Counted from the first letter of the stretch, positions 8,803 through 19,739 are shown. The stretch is DNA of 64,000 nt from Saccharibacillus kuerlensis DSM 22868 (GCF_000378145.1 NZ_KB899296.1:1-64000); one strand, 5' to 3'. Program-made: numbers and translations. Notes: generated by a model from the letters alone, not told the origin.

Positions 8803-8990
8803 AAGCTGCACTTTTTACAACAATAATGAGAGTTAGGCGGAGATTGAAAAGGCAAAGTTGTAGAATATACAACATTTTGACTTGGCTTCGGCAGAATTCA
8901 TGCTTTTTCAGCCGTAATGTTGTAAAAAGTACAACTTCGGCCAAGATAAGACCTGTTTTTGGTCAAAATGTTGCAGTTTTTGCAACTTGG
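8803..8990. repeat. 188-bp four-module inverted element A (type I)
   Basis: Four quasi-palindromic modules sharing TGTTGTA-N5-TGCAGCTT lie at 8803-8826 (minus), 8854-8879 (minus), 8916-8940 (plus) and 8966-8990 (plus). Offsets are 0, 51, 113 and 163, total 188 bp, symmetric about 8896. Each module can also form a small hairpin (for example GTTGTA/TACAAC). It lies inside the pur operon and should be transcribed. Confidence 0.8.
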
Positions 8991-9012
8991 CTTGATATGG
9001 ATTAAGCGCCTG

Positions 9013-9372
9013 GCCATGCAGTTAGCTGAGCCATGTGCCATGCAGTTAGCGGAACCATGTGCCATGCAGTTAGCGGAACCGTGTGCCATGCAGTTAGCTG
9101 AGCCACGTGCCATGCAGTTAGCTGAGCCACGTGCCATGCAGTTAGCTGAGCCATGTGCCATGCAGTTAGCGGAGCCATGTGCCATGCAGTTAGCGGAACC
9201 GTGTGCCATGCAGTTTGCTGAGCCACGTGCCATGCAGTTAGCTGAGCCACGTGCCATGCAGTTAGCTGAGCCACGTGCCATGCAGTTAGCTGAGCCGTGT
9301 GCCATGCAGTTAGCTGAGCCACGTGCGATGGTGTTAGCTGAACCACGCGCCATGCGGTTAGTTGAACCATGT
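9013..9372 (+). repeat. 24-bp tandem array, 15 copies, upstream of purB
   Basis: Fifteen copies of a 24-bp unit; the last two are degenerate. In the purB frame each encodes AMQLAEP(R/C). Three of the four commonly variable positions (15, 18 and 21 of the unit) are third codon positions in that frame; the fourth makes Cys/Arg. The array begins 22 bp after element A. The frame is open from 8959 into purB, but the ribosome binding site lies just before 9511. Confidence 0.9.
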
Positions 9373-9446
9373 GCCTGTGCCACGCCGCTGCCGCTCGCCA
9401 CACCACGTGACTATTGGAGTCAGTCCCGTCTAGCCCGCATTCCCTA

Positions 9447-9452
9447 TATAAT
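9447..9452 (+). promoter_or_regulatory. Possible internal -10 box before purB
   Basis: A perfect TATAAT lies 59 bp before the purB ATG. No good -35 stands 16-18 bp upstream (tcccgt), so an internal promoter is only a possibility. Confidence 0.3.
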
Positions 9453-9510
9453 GAAAGAAGGCTCGCCCAGCGGCGGACCTCAAACTTTACCCTTGGAGGC
9501 CATACCCCTT

Positions 9511-10809
9511 ATGATCGAACGTTACAGCAGACCGGAAATGCGCAGTATTTGGAGCGAAGAAAACAAATTCAAAGCATGGTTGGAAGTCGAAATTTGCGCT
9601 TGCGAAGCCTGGGTTGAACTCGGCGTAATCCCGCAGGAAGACGTCAAATTGATCCGCGAAAAAGCGACTTTCGATATCGACCGAATCTACGAGATCGAGC
9701 AGGAAACGCGTCACGACGTGATCGCGTTTACCCGTGCGGTATCCGAAAGCCTTGGCGACGAGCGCAAATGGGTGCATTACGGCCTGACTTCGACGGACGT
9801 TGTCGATACGGCGCTCGGTTACCTGCTGCTGCAGGCTAACCAGATTCTTGAACAGGATATCCTGAATTTTATCGAAATTTTGAAAGATAAAGCGATCGCC
9901 TACAAGAGCACTCCAATGATGGGCCGTACTCACGGCGTACACGCGGAGCCGACTACATTCGGTCTGAAAATGGCACTGTGGCACGAAGAGATGAAGCGCA
10001 ACCTGGAGCGTTTCCGCCATGCGGCAGACGGCGTACAGTACGGCAAAATGTCCGGCGCGGTCGGCACATATGCCAATATCGATCCCCGCGTCGAAGAGAT
10101 TGTCTGCGCGAAGCTTGGCACGAAAGCGGCGCCGATCTCGACCCAAACGCTGCAGCGCGACCGTCATGCGGAGTACATGGCTTCGCTCGCATTGATCGCG
10201 ACATCGCTCGACAAGTTCGCAACAGAAGTGCGCGCCCTTCAGAAGAGCGAATTCCGTGAAGTGGAAGAAGCGTTTGCGAAAGGTCAAAAAGGTTCGTCGG
10301 CTATGCCGCACAAACGCAATCCGATCGGCAGCGAGAACATCTCCGGCTTGTCCCGCGTAATCCGCGGTCATATGCTGACGGCATACGAGAATGTAGGGCT
10401 TTGGCATGAACGCGATATTTCGCACTCCTCCGCAGAACGCGTGATTCTGCCGGATGCGACAATGCTGCTCAACTATATGCTGAACCGGTTCGGCAATATC
10501 ATCAAGAATCTGACCGTGTTCCCGGAAAATATGAAGCGCAACATGGAACGCACTTACGGCGTGCCGTTCTCCGGCCGCATTATGACCAAGCTGATCGACT
10601 CCGGCATGAGCCGCGAGCAGGCCTATGATACTGTGCAGCCGAGAGCGATGCAGGCGTGGGAAGAACAGCGCAGCTTCAAAGAGATTGTGCTGGATAGCCC
10701 TGCAATTACCGATGTGCTGAGTGCGGAAGAGATCGAAGACGCGTTCAACCCGGCTTGGCATCTGAAGCATGTGGATACGATCTTCGCAAAACTGGGTCTG
10801 AACGAGTAG
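9511..10809 (+). CDS. purB: Adenylosuccinate lyase
   Basis: The 432-residue enzyme of the fumarase/aspartase superfamily splits SAICAR to AICAR plus fumarate and adenylosuccinate to AMP plus fumarate. The start [20 protein letters not shown] is the canonical PurB N terminus, and GGAGG at 9495-9499 lies 11 bp before it. [11 protein letters not shown] and [14 protein letters not shown] carry active-site residues, and the superfamily signature [11 protein letters not shown] holds the flexible catalytic loop Ser. Length fits the family. An in-frame 184-codon upstream extension exists (repeat array) but is unlike any PurB. The spacer to purC is 145 bp. Confidence 0.97.
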   Translation: MIERYSRPEMRSIWSEENKFKAWLEVEICACEAWVELGVIPQEDVKLIREKATFDIDRIYEIEQETRHDVIAFTRAVSESLGDERKWVHYGLTSTDVVDTALGYLLLQANQILEQDILNFIEILKDKAIAYKSTPMMGRTHGVHAEPTTFGLKMALWHEEMKRNLERFRHAADGVQYGKMSGAVGTYANIDPRVEEIVCAKLGTKAAPISTQTLQRDRHAEYMASLALIATSLDKFATEVRALQKSEFREVEEAFAKGQKGSSAMPHKRNPIGSENISGLSRVIRGHMLTAYENVGLWHERDISHSSAERVILPDATMLLNYMLNRFGNIIKNLTVFPENMKRNMERTYGVPFSGRIMTKLIDSGMSREQAYDTVQPRAMQAWEEQRSFKEIVLDSPAITDVLSAEEIEDAFNPAWHLKHVDTIFAKLGLNE

Positions 10810-10954
10810 TCCGAAAACCCTGTGAACGGACCGTGCGCGCTCCTCTTCGATGCGGCACTTCAAAACGCCGGAGAGGATGCGAGCCGTGCGGATAACCGCA
10901 GGCTTCGGCAGCCGCAGAATCATCGCTAGCATTTCATTGTAAAGGGGGAGAATT

Positions 10955-11860
10955 ATGTTCGTATCTTCGCAGGCTCTGTCCACTGCCGAACATTTGGTGG
11001 ACGCGCCGCTGCTGTATAAAGGAAAAGTACGCGAGCTGTACGATCTCGGCGAGCATTATCTGATCGTCGTGACCGACCGTATTTCCGCATTTGATTATGT
11101 GCTTGATCCCGCTATTCCGTTCAAAGGCGATGTACTGAACAGCCTGAGTGCTTATTGGTTCGAACAAACAGCCGATCTGCTGGAAAACCATGTGGTTCAT
11201 ACCGATGTCCTGAAGCTTGGAGCGATCATTAAAGACCCCAAACTGCTTAAGAACCGCATTATGGTGACACGCAAAGCGGCACGGATCGATATCGAATGCG
11301 TCGTGCGCGGGTATATTACCGGCGGCGGCTGGCGGCAGTATCAGTCGGATGGCAGTATCAATGGCATTCCGCTGCCGGAAGGTCTGCGCAAGAATGCAGC
11401 ATTCCCGGAACCTCTGTTCACTCCTGCGGCCAAAAATGATGTCGGTCACGACGAAGACATTTCTTTTGCCAAGATGGAAGAACTTGTTGGAGCCGACTTG
11501 GCTGCCGAGCTGCGGGACAAAAGCCTTGCGCTTTATGATTTCGCCCTTAAACGCTGCGCCGAAAAAGGTATCATTCTCGCCGACTGCAAATTCGAGTTCG
11601 GTAGAGTCGACGGCAAAATCATTCTGATCGACGAGATTTTCACGCCGGATTCTTCCCGCTTCTGGGCAGAAGACAAGTATGCGCTCGATATCGAGATCGA
11701 CAGTATGGACAAAGAGCCGGTTCGCCATTACTTGTCCAGCACGGATTGGGACAAGAACAGTGCACCGGACCCGCTTCCTGCACATGTCGTTGAAGAAACG
11801 TCCAAACGCTATCTCAGCATTTACGAGCGGCTGACCGGCGAAAGCCTGATGGGTCTTTAA
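10955..11860 (+). CDS. purC: SAICAR synthetase
   Basis: The 301-residue enzyme condenses CAIR with aspartate using ATP. YKGKVRELYDLG at about 20-31 and VTDRISAFDYVLDPAIPFKG are the ATP-binding motifs of the long PurC form also found in yeast and in some Firmicutes. VRGYITGGGWRQY and LIDEIFTPDSSRFW are the two signature motifs. An AAGGGGGAG ribosome binding site precedes the ATG. It is about 60 residues longer than the short Bacillus subtilis type, which is normal for this subfamily. The gene sits in the expected order after purB, with a 226-bp spacer to purS. Confidence 0.97.
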   Translation: MFVSSQALSTAEHLVDAPLLYKGKVRELYDLGEHYLIVVTDRISAFDYVLDPAIPFKGDVLNSLSAYWFEQTADLLENHVVHTDVLKLGAIIKDPKLLKNRIMVTRKAARIDIECVVRGYITGGGWRQYQSDGSINGIPLPEGLRKNAAFPEPLFTPAAKNDVGHDEDISFAKMEELVGADLAAELRDKSLALYDFALKRCAEKGIILADCKFEFGRVDGKIILIDEIFTPDSSRFWAEDKYALDIEIDSMDKEPVRHYLSSTDWDKNSAPDPLPAHVVEETSKRYLSIYERLTGESLMGL

Positions 11861-12086
11861 AAGCTGAAGCCGCCCGAGAGACATATTCGTTCTTTCAGGT
11901 AGGCGTCCCGCATCACTCGTCAGTGTCGGCAAATTAATCCCTGCACTATCGTTCAAGCGTGTCCCGTATGGGACGAAAGCGGCTCGCCGTCTAACTCACC
12001 ACTATAAAAACGGCCAACTCCCCGCCTCCACTAGCCTTTTATAAGGAAGAAAGAGAGTCGGGAGGGCCTCATTCAGGAGGATATCC

Positions 12087-12329
12087 ATGAAAGCCAAAGT
12101 CTACGTCACCATCAAGCAAAGCGTACTCGATCCGCAGGGGGTTGCCGTTCAAGGCGCACTGCACTCGCTCGGTTTCAATGAAGTGGAAAGCCTGCGTATC
12201 GGCAAATATATGGAGCTCGAGCTGGGCGACGTGAACAAGGAAGAGGCCGAAGGACGCGTAAAATCGATGTGTGAAAAGCTGCTCGCAAACACTGTCGTTG
12301 AAGACTACCGCTACGAACTGGAGGGTTAA
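12087..12329 (+). CDS. purS: FGAM synthase subunit PurS
   Basis: The 80-residue small subunit of the three-part formylglycinamidine ribonucleotide synthase (PurS-PurQ-PurL), which transfers ammonia from glutamine to [22 protein letters not shown] and V-x-S-L-R-I-G-K-Y are family hallmarks. PurS forms a dimer that bridges PurQ and PurL. A very strong ribosome binding site (CAGGAGGATATCC) precedes it. purQ begins 4 bp after the stop, giving tight stoichiometric coupling. Confidence 0.97.
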   Translation: MKAKVYVTIKQSVLDPQGVAVQGALHSLGFNEVESLRIGKYMELELGDVNKEEAEGRVKSMCEKLLANTVVEDYRYELEG

Positions 12330-12333
12330 TCGC

Positions 12334-13023
12334 ATGAAATTTGCAGTTCTCGTGTTTCCCGGTTCCAACTGCGACATCGACTGCTATAAAGCGGTGGAAA
12401 GCGTGCTCGGCGAACCTGTCGATTACGTGTGGCATACCGCAACCGACCTGTCCCCTTACGACTGCATTCTCGTACCTGGTGGATTCTCGTATGGCGATTA
12501 TCTGCGCTGCGGCGCGATCTCGCGTTTTGCTCCCGTCATGAACGAGGTGGCAAAAGCGGCTGAAGAAGGCAAGTTCGTTCTCGGCATCTGCAACGGTTTC
12601 CAGATCCTGACCGAAGCCGGACTGCTCCCTGGCGCGCTGCGCCGCAATATGTCCATGAAGTTTGCCTGCCGCGATACGGTATTGAAGGTGGAGAACAACC
12701 AGACGCCGTTCACCCGCGATTACGAAGCTGGCGAAGAGATCATCATTCCGATCGCGCACGGCGAAGGCAACTATTACTGCGACGAAGAGACGCTTGAAGA
12801 ACTGCGGGCCAATGGTCAGATCGCGTTCCGCTATAAGAGCAATCCGAACGGTTCGGTCGACGATATCGCAGGCGTTACGAACAAACAGGGCAACGTACTC
12901 GGCATGATGCCTCACCCGGAACGCGCTGTAAATGAGATTCTCGGTACAGTAGACGGCAAGAAGATGTTCACATCGATTATAAACGCTTGGAGGGAACAAC
13001 ATGACGCAGCAAATGTCCGTTAA
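12334..13023 (+). CDS. purQ: FGAM synthase glutaminase subunit PurQ
   Basis: A 229-residue class I glutamine amidotransferase that supplies ammonia to PurL. The N terminus [16 protein letters not shown], the nucleophile elbow GICNGFQ with Cys86, and the His/Glu pair in MMPHPERAV are all present. The ATG at 12334 follows GGAGGG at the end of purS and matches the family start. Its last 23 bp overlap purL, an arrangement common in Bacillus-type pur operons. Confidence 0.98.
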   Translation: MKFAVLVFPGSNCDIDCYKAVESVLGEPVDYVWHTATDLSPYDCILVPGGFSYGDYLRCGAISRFAPVMNEVAKAAEEGKFVLGICNGFQILTEAGLLPGALRRNMSMKFACRDTVLKVENNQTPFTRDYEAGEEIIIPIAHGEGNYYCDEETLEELRANGQIAFRYKSNPNGSVDDIAGVTNKQGNVLGMMPHPERAVNEILGTVDGKKMFTSIINAWREQHDAANVR

Positions 13024-15262
13024 GGAACCGACGGCGGAGCAAATCGCGGATCAGCAAATTTACAAACAGATGGGTGTATCGGACAGCGAGTTCGAGCTCA
13101 TCTGCGGTTTTCTCGGCCGTAAACCGAACTACACGGAAATCGGCGTTTTTAGCGTCATGTGGTCGGAGCACTGTGCGTACAAAAACTCGAAGCCGCTGCT
13201 GAGAAAATTCCCGGTAACCGGACCTCGCGTCCTGATGGGACCGGGCGAAGGCGCGGGCATCGTCGATATCGGTGACAACCAAGCGGTCGTATTCAAGATC
13301 GAGAGCCATAACCACCCTTCGGCAGTCGAGCCTTTCCAGGGCGCGGCAACCGGTGTGGGCGGCATCATCCGCGACATTTTCTCGATGGGCGCACGCCCGA
13401 TTGCAACACTGAACTCGCTGCGCTTTGGGCGTCTTGAAAGCGACCGCGTCAAATATCTGTTCGAGCACGTGGTCAGCGGCATCGCTGGATACGGCAACTG
13501 CATCGGTATCCCGACGGTAGGCGGCGAAGTGGTCTTCGATGAAAGCTACGAAGGTAACCCGCTCGTTAACGCGATGTGCGTCGGCCTGATCGATCACGAC
13601 AAGATTCAGCGCGGCGTAGCAAAAGGCATCGGCAACCCGGTGTTCTACGTTGGCCCTCCGACGGGACGCGACGGCATTCACGGGGCGACATTCGCATCGG
13701 AAGAACTGACGGAAGATTCGCAGGAGCGCAAAACGGCGGTTCAGGTCGGCGATCCGTTCATGGAAAAGCTGGTCATGGAATCGTGCCTGGAGCTGATCAA
13801 CAGCGGCATCGTCATTGGTATTCAGGACATGGGCGCAGCGGGTCTGACCTGCTCCAGTGCGGAAATGGCGAGCAAAGCGGGCAACGGCCTGGAGCTGTAT
13901 CTCGACCAAGTGCCGCAGCGCGAAGAAGGAATGACGGCGTACGAAATGATGCTGTCGGAATCCCAGGAGCGCATGCTGTTCGTCGTCGAACCAAAGGATG
14001 AAGCGCAGGCGATGGAAATCTTCGAACGCTGGGGCGTGATCTGCGCGAAGGTTGGTAAAGTAACGGATACCGGACGCCTGCAGCTGCTGCATCACGGCGA
14101 AATCGTCGGCGATATGCCGGTGCACGCACTGGTCGACGAATGCCCGATCTACAACAAGCCATCGAGCGTACCATCTTATTACGAGAAGAACGCTGCAGTT
14201 GATACGACAGCTTACAACGAAGTGACGGATCTGGGCGGTGCTCTGAAAAAGGTTCTCGGTTCTCCAAGTGTGGCAAGCAAAGCATGGGTCTACGAGCAGT
14301 ATGATTACATGGTACGTACAAACACGGCGGTGCGTCCGGGTTCGGATGCGGCAGTCGTAACGATTGACGGTACGCGCAAAGCGCTGGCGATGACAACGGA
14401 TTGCAGCGGACGCTTCGTCTACCTCGATCCTGAAGTAGGCGGACGCATCGCGGTCAGCGAAGCGGCGCGCAATATCGTCTGCTCCGGCGCGGAGCCGCTG
14501 GCGATTACGGACAACCTGAACTTCGGCAGCCCGGAGAAGCCGGAAATCTTCTGGCAGATGGAAAAAGCGGTCGATGGCATGGCGGAAGCGTGCCGCGAGC
14601 TGGATACACCGGTTATCGGAGGCAACGTCAGCCTATACAACGAAAACGCCAAAGGTTCGATCTACCCGACGCCTGTTGTCGGCATGGTCGGTCTGGTGCA
14701 TGATGTGGATCATATTACGACGCAGCACTTTAAAGGCGAAGGCGATATTCTGATCCTGACGGGCGTGACCAAAGCTGAGCTGGGCGGTTCCGAGTTTCAG
14801 CAGGTGGTACACGGCGTAACGGAAGGACGTCCTCCGCAGCTTGATCTGGCGGTGGAGAAGAAGCTGCTGAGCGGCGTGCTTGAAGCCATCCAGAGCGGAC
14901 TCGTACGTTCGGCGCACGATCTGTCCGACGGTGGTCTGGCAGTTGCATTGGCGGAAAGCTGCATCGGCGGCGGGTTCGGCGCGCAGGTAAGCCTGCACAC
15001 GGGCGAGATCGGCGAAGAAGGACTGCGTCCAGACTTTGCACTGTTCAGCGAAAGCCAGTCGCGTATTCTGCTGTCGGCGACGCCTGAAAATGCGGACGCG
15101 CTGCTGAGCGGACTGAAGGCGCATGGTGTACCTGCGGTGAAGATCGGACGCGTGTCCGGACTGCAGCTGCATATTACGGTAGATGGCAAGGAAGTTATGA
15201 GCGAAGAAGTACACACACTCAAACAGGTCTGGGAGGATGCGATTCCATGTCTGATGAAGTAA
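13001..15262 (+). CDS. purL: FGAM synthase large subunit PurL
   Basis: The 753-residue ATP-dependent synthetase subunit of the short, Gram-positive type that needs PurS and PurQ. It shows [20 protein letters not shown] near the N terminus, the [25 protein letters not shown] active-site segment, and two AIRS-type halves ([10 protein letters not shown] and AHDLSDGGL mark the second). A TTGGAGGG ribosome binding site inside purQ precedes the ATG. It ends 16 bp inside purF. Confidence 0.98.
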   Translation: MTQQMSVKEPTAEQIADQQIYKQMGVSDSEFELICGFLGRKPNYTEIGVFSVMWSEHCAYKNSKPLLRKFPVTGPRVLMGPGEGAGIVDIGDNQAVVFKIESHNHPSAVEPFQGAATGVGGIIRDIFSMGARPIATLNSLRFGRLESDRVKYLFEHVVSGIAGYGNCIGIPTVGGEVVFDESYEGNPLVNAMCVGLIDHDKIQRGVAKGIGNPVFYVGPPTGRDGIHGATFASEELTEDSQERKTAVQVGDPFMEKLVMESCLELINSGIVIGIQDMGAAGLTCSSAEMASKAGNGLELYLDQVPQREEGMTAYEMMLSESQERMLFVVEPKDEAQAMEIFERWGVICAKVGKVTDTGRLQLLHHGEIVGDMPVHALVDECPIYNKPSSVPSYYEKNAAVDTTAYNEVTDLGGALKKVLGSPSVASKAWVYEQYDYMVRTNTAVRPGSDAAVVTIDGTRKALAMTTDCSGRFVYLDPEVGGRIAVSEAARNIVCSGAEPLAITDNLNFGSPEKPEIFWQMEKAVDGMAEACRELDTPVIGGNVSLYNENAKGSIYPTPVVGMVGLVHDVDHITTQHFKGEGDILILTGVTKAELGGSEFQQVVHGVTEGRPPQLDLAVEKKLLSGVLEAIQSGLVRSAHDLSDGGLAVALAESCIGGGFGAQVSLHTGEIGEEGLRPDFALFSESQSRILLSATPENADALLSGLKAHGVPAVKIGRVSGLQLHITVDGKEVMSEEVHTLKQVWEDAIPCLMK

Positions 15263-16722
15263 AGCAGCCGTTGTGGACCGGGGACTACTACAACGAGGGA
15301 GCGGGTCATATTGACCCGTTCGACACCCTGCGCGAAGAATGCGGCGTATTCGGAGTCTATGGACATCCGGACGCTGCGTCCCTGTCCTACTACGGCCTGC
15401 ATGCACTTCAGCACCGGGGAGAGGAAAGCGCGGGGATTTGTGTCAGCAACACGGTAAACTTCAATTATCATCGCGGTTTGGGTCTTGTTAAGGAAGTATT
15501 CGACAAAGATACGCTCGCCGGACTTCAAGGAAGCCATTCCATTGGGCATGTACGTTATTCGACGAGCGGAGGCGGCGGTCTGACCAACGCTCAGCCGCTT
15601 GTGTTCAAATACAAGGGCGGCGATCTCGCCGTCGCAACAAACGGCAATATCGTCAACGCGCCGCAGATCCGGCGTGAGCTGGAGATGAGCGGTTCGATCT
15701 TCCAGACGACGAGCGACACGGAAGTCGTCGCGCATCTGATCGCCCGTTCGGAGAAAGACTTTGTCGAAGCGGCAAAAGACGCGATGAACCGGATGGTCGG
15801 CGGCTATGCATTTATGCTGCTGACTCACGACAAACTTCTTGTTGCCTGCGATCCGAACGGTCTGCGTCCGCTGACGATGGGCCGTCTCGGCGACGCGTAT
15901 ATTTTCACTTCGGAGACGTGTGCGCTCGAAGTCATCGGCGCAGAAATTGTCCGCGATGTTCGTCCCGGAGAAATGCTCGTTCTGGATCAAGACGGCCTGC
16001 GCGAAGACCGCTTCGCGGAAGTGCAGCGCAAGGCGCTCTGTGCGATGGAGTATATTTACTTCGCACGCCCAGACAGCGATATGAACGGCTCGAACCTGCA
16101 CTCCGCCCGCAAGCGGATGGGCAGTGTGCTGGCACGGGAGCAGTTCGTCGATGCCGATATCATCACCGGCGTGCCGGATTCCAGTATCTCGGCTGCGATT
16201 GGCTATGCCGAGCAGACGGGAATTCCGTACGAACTCGGATTGATCAAGAACAAGTATACCGGCCGGACGTTTATCCAGCCGAGCCAGGAACTGCGCGAGC
16301 AGGGCGTTAAGATGAAGCTCAGCGCGGTTCGCCGCGTTGTCGACGGCAAGCGTGTCGTCATGATCGACGATTCGATTGTACGCGGGACCACATCCCGGCG
16401 AATCGTTAACCTGCTGCGCGAAGCGGGAGCGACGGAAGTGCATGTATGCATTACGTCGCCGCCTTTTAAAAACCCGTGCTTCTACGGTATCGATACACCG
16501 GACAGCCGCGAACTGATCGCGTCTTCCCGTACGGTCGAAGAGATTCGTGAAGAGATTGGAGCGGACTCGCTGGCGTTCCTCAGCTACGAAGGATTGATCG
16601 AAGCGGTGGACGGAGACGATCGGGATTCCTACAAGGGCGGCATGTGTATGGCCTGCTTCGACAACGATTATCCGACGCAGGTGGATTTTGGTGGGGAAGA
16701 GAAATTCGGCTGCGGCTGCTAA
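15247..16722 (+). CDS. purF: Glutamine PRPP amidotransferase
   Basis: The 491-residue enzyme catalyses the first committed step, PRPP plus glutamine to phosphoribosylamine. A 31-residue propeptide precedes Cys32 ([11 protein letters not shown]), which would become the N-terminal nucleophile after self-cleavage, as in the Bacillus enzyme. The glutaminase domain has HRGEESAGI and TNGNIVN; the phosphoribosyltransferase domain has [13 protein letters not shown]. Cysteines in [16 protein letters not shown] and GGMCMACF fit the [4Fe-4S] ligands of this class. Product nucleotides feedback-inhibit the family. An 855-bp spacer follows, unusual inside a pur operon. Confidence 0.98.
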   Translation: MSDEVKQPLWTGDYYNEGAGHIDPFDTLREECGVFGVYGHPDAASLSYYGLHALQHRGEESAGICVSNTVNFNYHRGLGLVKEVFDKDTLAGLQGSHSIGHVRYSTSGGGGLTNAQPLVFKYKGGDLAVATNGNIVNAPQIRRELEMSGSIFQTTSDTEVVAHLIARSEKDFVEAAKDAMNRMVGGYAFMLLTHDKLLVACDPNGLRPLTMGRLGDAYIFTSETCALEVIGAEIVRDVRPGEMLVLDQDGLREDRFAEVQRKALCAMEYIYFARPDSDMNGSNLHSARKRMGSVLAREQFVDADIITGVPDSSISAAIGYAEQTGIPYELGLIKNKYTGRTFIQPSQELREQGVKMKLSAVRRVVDGKRVVMIDDSIVRGTTSRRIVNLLREAGATEVHVCITSPPFKNPCFYGIDTPDSRELIASSRTVEEIREEIGADSLAFLSYEGLIEAVDGDDRDSYKGGMCMACFDNDYPTQVDFGGEEKFGCGC

Positions 16723-16784
16723 GGAGTCTGTTGCTGCTACGTGCTTGAAGCGCTTCGGGTGGAGGGGCCTTCGATCGCTGTTTC

Positions 16785-16835
16785 AATCCGATTCCTTTTA
16801 TTGAAGTAAAACATTTCAGAGGTGGGAATCGGATT
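16785..16835. repeat. Inverted repeat after purF
   Basis: AATCCGATTCC (16785-16795) and GGAATCGGATT (16825-16835) form a perfect 11-bp stem around a 29-nt loop. No T tract follows, so it is not a classical terminator; it may be a processing or stabilising structure at the 3' end of the purF message. Confidence 0.6.
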
Positions 16836-16997
16836 TCAAAGGCGAACTGTAGCGTATGCTTCCGATGCAGCTTTCCTAAGGAAAGCTTTTAGCTTCTCCG
16901 GCTCTCTCCACCCTCCGCTTACTGCGGCGCACCTTCAACCGTTCCCGCCCCCAATTTTGGGTAGAGAGTAGGACTGCTTTTTCTCCTTTGGGAAAAA

Positions 16998-17125
16998 GCG
17001 GGTAAGGTGAAGAGTTTGAGCTCAGCTTTGCCGAAGCCGGGTTAGGAGCAGGTAAGGCGAAGAGCATGGCTCAGCTTTGCCGAAGCCGGTTAAGGGCTGG
17101 AAGAGATGGGCTTGGCCTTGCCATG
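16998..17125 (+). repeat. Degenerate 45-50 bp direct repeat in purF-purM spacer
   Basis: GGTAAGGTGAAGAG...CTCAGCTTTGCCGAAGCCGG recurs at about 16999 and 17051, with a third partial copy ending CCGAAGCCGGG near 17135. No coding potential was recognised. Confidence 0.65.
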
Positions 17126-17206
17126 CCGAAGCCGGGAGGTTTGAAATAGGGCTGGTGTTCAGGCAGCAGGTATTCGAGGATATTAGCGGATATCGGCGGG
17201 GTATGT

Positions 17207-17395
17207 ATGCTGCAGTTTCTGCAATATTTTCGTGTGCAAAAGGCAGATTGAAGCGATGAAAGTGTATTTTATACAACAATTTTAGTGGGAACAGGCTGAA
17301 TTAAGCGGGGATGCAGCATTTATGTTGTATTTCTTGCAGTATTTGCTCGTAATCCTTGTTAGATCGGCTCAATATGTTGTAAAATCTGCAGCTTC
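17207..17395. repeat. 189-bp four-module inverted element B (type I)
   Basis: Modules of the same type as element A lie at 17207-17230 (minus), 17260-17285 (minus), 17320-17345 (plus) and 17371-17395 (plus); offsets are 0, 53, 113 and 164. The left spacer shares AGGC..AGATTGAA with element A, so A and B are true copies. The element lies inside the pur operon and its right end runs into the 9-bp array. Confidence 0.8.
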
Positions 17396-17473
17396 ACCCG
17401 CTTCACCCGCTTCACCCGCTTCACCCGCTTCACCCGCTTCACCCGCTTCACCCGCTTCACCCGCTTCACCCGC
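17393..17473 (+). repeat. 9-bp tandem array (ttcacccgc), 9 copies
   Basis: Nine perfect copies that begin within the right end of element B. They would encode Ser-Pro-Ala if translated, but no start with a ribosome binding site supports translation. Confidence 0.95.
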
Positions 17474-17577
17474 TTTCACAGCAGTTACAGCTCCTATTGC
17501 CGTAGCCCTCAACTACGCCGCTGTGCTGCTTTCATTATTTTAGAAGAAACCATTTTAATATAAAGGATGTGTCGGTT

Positions 17578-18618
17578 GTGTCTGAAGCCTACAAAAACGC
17601 CGGAGTCGATATCGCGGCAGGCAACGAAGCGGTCGAACGGATGAAGAAGCACGTCAAGAAAACGTTCCGTAAGGAAGTCATGACGGATCTGGGCGGGTTC
17701 GGTGCCTTGTTCGGACTGAACAAAGATGCTTATGAAGAGCCGGTGCTCGTCTCCGGAACGGACGGCGTCGGCACGAAGCTCAAAATCGCGTTCGCGATGG
17801 ACAAGCACGACACGATCGGCATCGATGCGGTTGCCATGTGTGTAAACGATATTATCGTACAGGGCGCGGAGCCGCTGTTTTTCCTTGACTATCTGGCGAC
17901 GGGCAAAGTCGTGCCAGAGAAGATCGAAGATATCGTCGCAGGCATCGCGGACGGCTGTCTGCAGGCTGGATGCGCACTGATCGGCGGCGAAACGGCGGAG
18001 ATGCCGGATATGTACAGCGAAGGCGAATACGACATCGCGGGCTTCACGGTCGGCGTAGTCGACAAAAAGAAGATTATCAGCGGTCAGTCGATCTCGGCAG
18101 GTGACGCGGTGATCGGTCTCGCTTCGAGCGGCGTGCACAGCAACGGCTTCTCGCTCGTGCGGAAACTGCTGTTGGAGCAGCACAGCTACAAGCTGACGGA
18201 CGAAGTGGAGGAGCTTGGTGGAACGCTGGGCGCGACACTGCTGGAACCGACCAAGATCTATGTGAAGCCGCTGCTGCAGCTGCTGAAGTCGGTCGAAGTC
18301 AAAGGCATGGCGCACATTACGGGCGGCGGCTTTATCGAGAACATTCCGCGGATGCTGCCGGAAGGCGTGAACGTGGAAATTGAGCACGGTACATGGCCGG
18401 TGCTGCCGATCTTCAAGCTGATGCAGTCCAAAGGCAGCATCTCGGACAGCGACATGTACACGACATTCAACATGGGCATTGGGCTTGTACTCGTTGTAGC
18501 CGAGGCCGATAAGGAAGAAACGCTGCGCCAACTGAAAGAAGCCGGCGAAGAAGCTTATCTGATCGGCACTGTAACGGAAGGCGAGAAAGTCGTGACGTTT
18601 AAAGGAAATGCGCAATGA
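17578..18618 (+). CDS. purM: AIR synthetase (phosphoribosylformylglycinamidine cyclo-ligase)
   Basis: A 346-residue ATP-dependent enzyme that closes the imidazole ring of FGAM. GTG at 17578 gives (M)[11 protein letters not shown], the usual PurM start, 9 bp downstream of an AAAGGATGTG ribosome binding site; a GTG at 17569 lies too close to that site. It has [13 protein letters not shown], the [17 protein letters not shown] motif and [11 protein letters not shown], all hallmarks of the AIRS superfamily. It overlaps purN by 4 bp (ATGA). Confidence 0.97.
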   Translation: MSEAYKNAGVDIAAGNEAVERMKKHVKKTFRKEVMTDLGGFGALFGLNKDAYEEPVLVSGTDGVGTKLKIAFAMDKHDTIGIDAVAMCVNDIIVQGAEPLFFLDYLATGKVVPEKIEDIVAGIADGCLQAGCALIGGETAEMPDMYSEGEYDIAGFTVGVVDKKKIISGQSISAGDAVIGLASSGVHSNGFSLVRKLLLEQHSYKLTDEVEELGGTLGATLLEPTKIYVKPLLQLLKSVEVKGMAHITGGGFIENIPRMLPEGVNVEIEHGTWPVLPIFKLMQSKGSISDSDMYTTFNMGIGLVLVVAEADKEETLRQLKEAGEEAYLIGTVTEGEKVVTFKGNAQ

Positions 18619-19697
18619 GTCGGGGCGGAGAAGAAATTCATACGGGAAAAGACAGGACTGTCATTGAACCGATGAATCATGCGGAAGAGGACGGAGTTGT
18701 CATCGAATCGTTGGACCATATAGAGGAAAACACAGAGCCGACGGATCGTGCAGCAGAAGACGCAGCTGTCACTGAGTCGATGAGTTTTGTCGGAAGTTCC
18801 TCTCCGGATGCTTCTGACGAGCAGGTGCCGCAGAAGCCGGGGCCAATGCCTTCGCTGCCGGACGAACCGGCTCCGGTTGTCCCGACAGCTCCTCCTGCCG
18901 AGCCGCAGCCGGTGACCCCGAACACGGAGCCTGTACCGCAGCCGCTCGTTACCGAGCCGGACGGCGGTCTTTCCGTAGGCCGTGTCGATGTCGGAGGAAC
19001 CGACTCCGGCGACCTGCTGGAGCTGGAAGATGATCCTGCCGCGCAGCTGCTCGGTCTGGAAGAGGCGCTCCCGGAAGGTGAAGGCCCGGATCGTCCCTAT
19101 CGCATTGCAGTATTCGCCTCTGGCACGGGCAGCAATTTCCAAGCGCTGCTGGATGCTTCGCGTGCCGGCAGACTTGGTGCCCAGATTGCGCTGCTCGTCT
19201 GCGACAAGCCGCAGGCGAAAGCCGTAGAGCGAGCCAAGGCTGCGGGTGTGCCGGTTTTCGCTTTCACGCCGAAAGAGTACGACTCGCGAGAAGCTTACGA
19301 ACGCATTATTCTTAGCGAACTGGAACGTGCGAAGATCGATCTGATCGTGCTGGCCGGCTATATGCGTTTGATTACGAGCGTACTTGTCGAACCTTACGAA
19401 GGCCGAATGATCAATATTCATCCTTCACTGCTTCCGGCTTTTCCCGGCAAAGATGCGCCTCTCCAAGCTATCGAACATGGTGTACGGGTTAGCGGTGTAA
19501 CGGTGCATTTTGTCGATGGAGGCATGGATACAGGTCCTATTATCGCCCAGCGTGCAGTTGAAGTTATGCAAGAAGACACGGCGATCGAACTGCAGGCGCG
19601 TATTCAGGACATGGAGCGGTTGCTGTATCCGGAAGTCGTCTCTTGGTTTGCGGCTGGCCGGGTGAAGCTGGAAGGACGCAGGGTTATCCTTTTTTGA
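18615..19697 (+). CDS. purN: GAR transformylase with long N-terminal extension
   Basis: The catalytic core begins near residue 162 ([19 protein letters not shown]) and carries the folate/GAR site [12 protein letters not shown] and the catalytic Asp in [10 protein letters not shown]. It transfers a formyl group from 10-formyl-THF to GAR. The family is about 190-210 residues, but this protein has 360. The first 160 residues are acidic and Pro/Glu/Thr-rich, with no recognised domain and an appearance of disorder. They are entered by an ATGA overlap with purM, and no in-frame ATG, GTG or TTG with a ribosome binding site lies just before the core. Either the extension is translated or initiation is unusual; the former is more likely. 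Confidence 0.95.
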   Translation: MSRGGEEIHTGKDRTVIEPMNHAEEDGVVIESLDHIEENTEPTDRAAEDAAVTESMSFVGSSSPDASDEQVPQKPGPMPSLPDEPAPVVPTAPPAEPQPVTPNTEPVPQPLVTEPDGGLSVGRVDVGGTDSGDLLELEDDPAAQLLGLEEALPEGEGPDRPYRIAVFASGTGSNFQALLDASRAGRLGAQIALLVCDKPQAKAVERAKAAGVPVFAFTPKEYDSREAYERIILSELERAKIDLIVLAGYMRLITSVLVEPYEGRMINIHPSLLPAFPGKDAPLQAIEHGVRVSGVTVHFVDGGMDTGPIIAQRAVEVMQEDTAIELQARIQDMERLLYPEVVSWFAAGRVKLEGRRVILF

Positions 19698-19739
19698 TAT
19701 TGGAAAGCTGCTTTCGGACGCTTCATGTTGCCGAGCGAG

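Noticed and set aside
8803-8990. CRISPR array or tracrRNA-type locus
   Set aside because: Modules are inverted and unequal, spacers are fixed in length but repeats are not identical, and no cas gene is present.
8898-9401. Minus-strand reading frame across the 24-bp array
   Set aside because: A 24-bp unit without stops is open in several frames at once; no ribosome binding site or homology supports the minus-strand frame.
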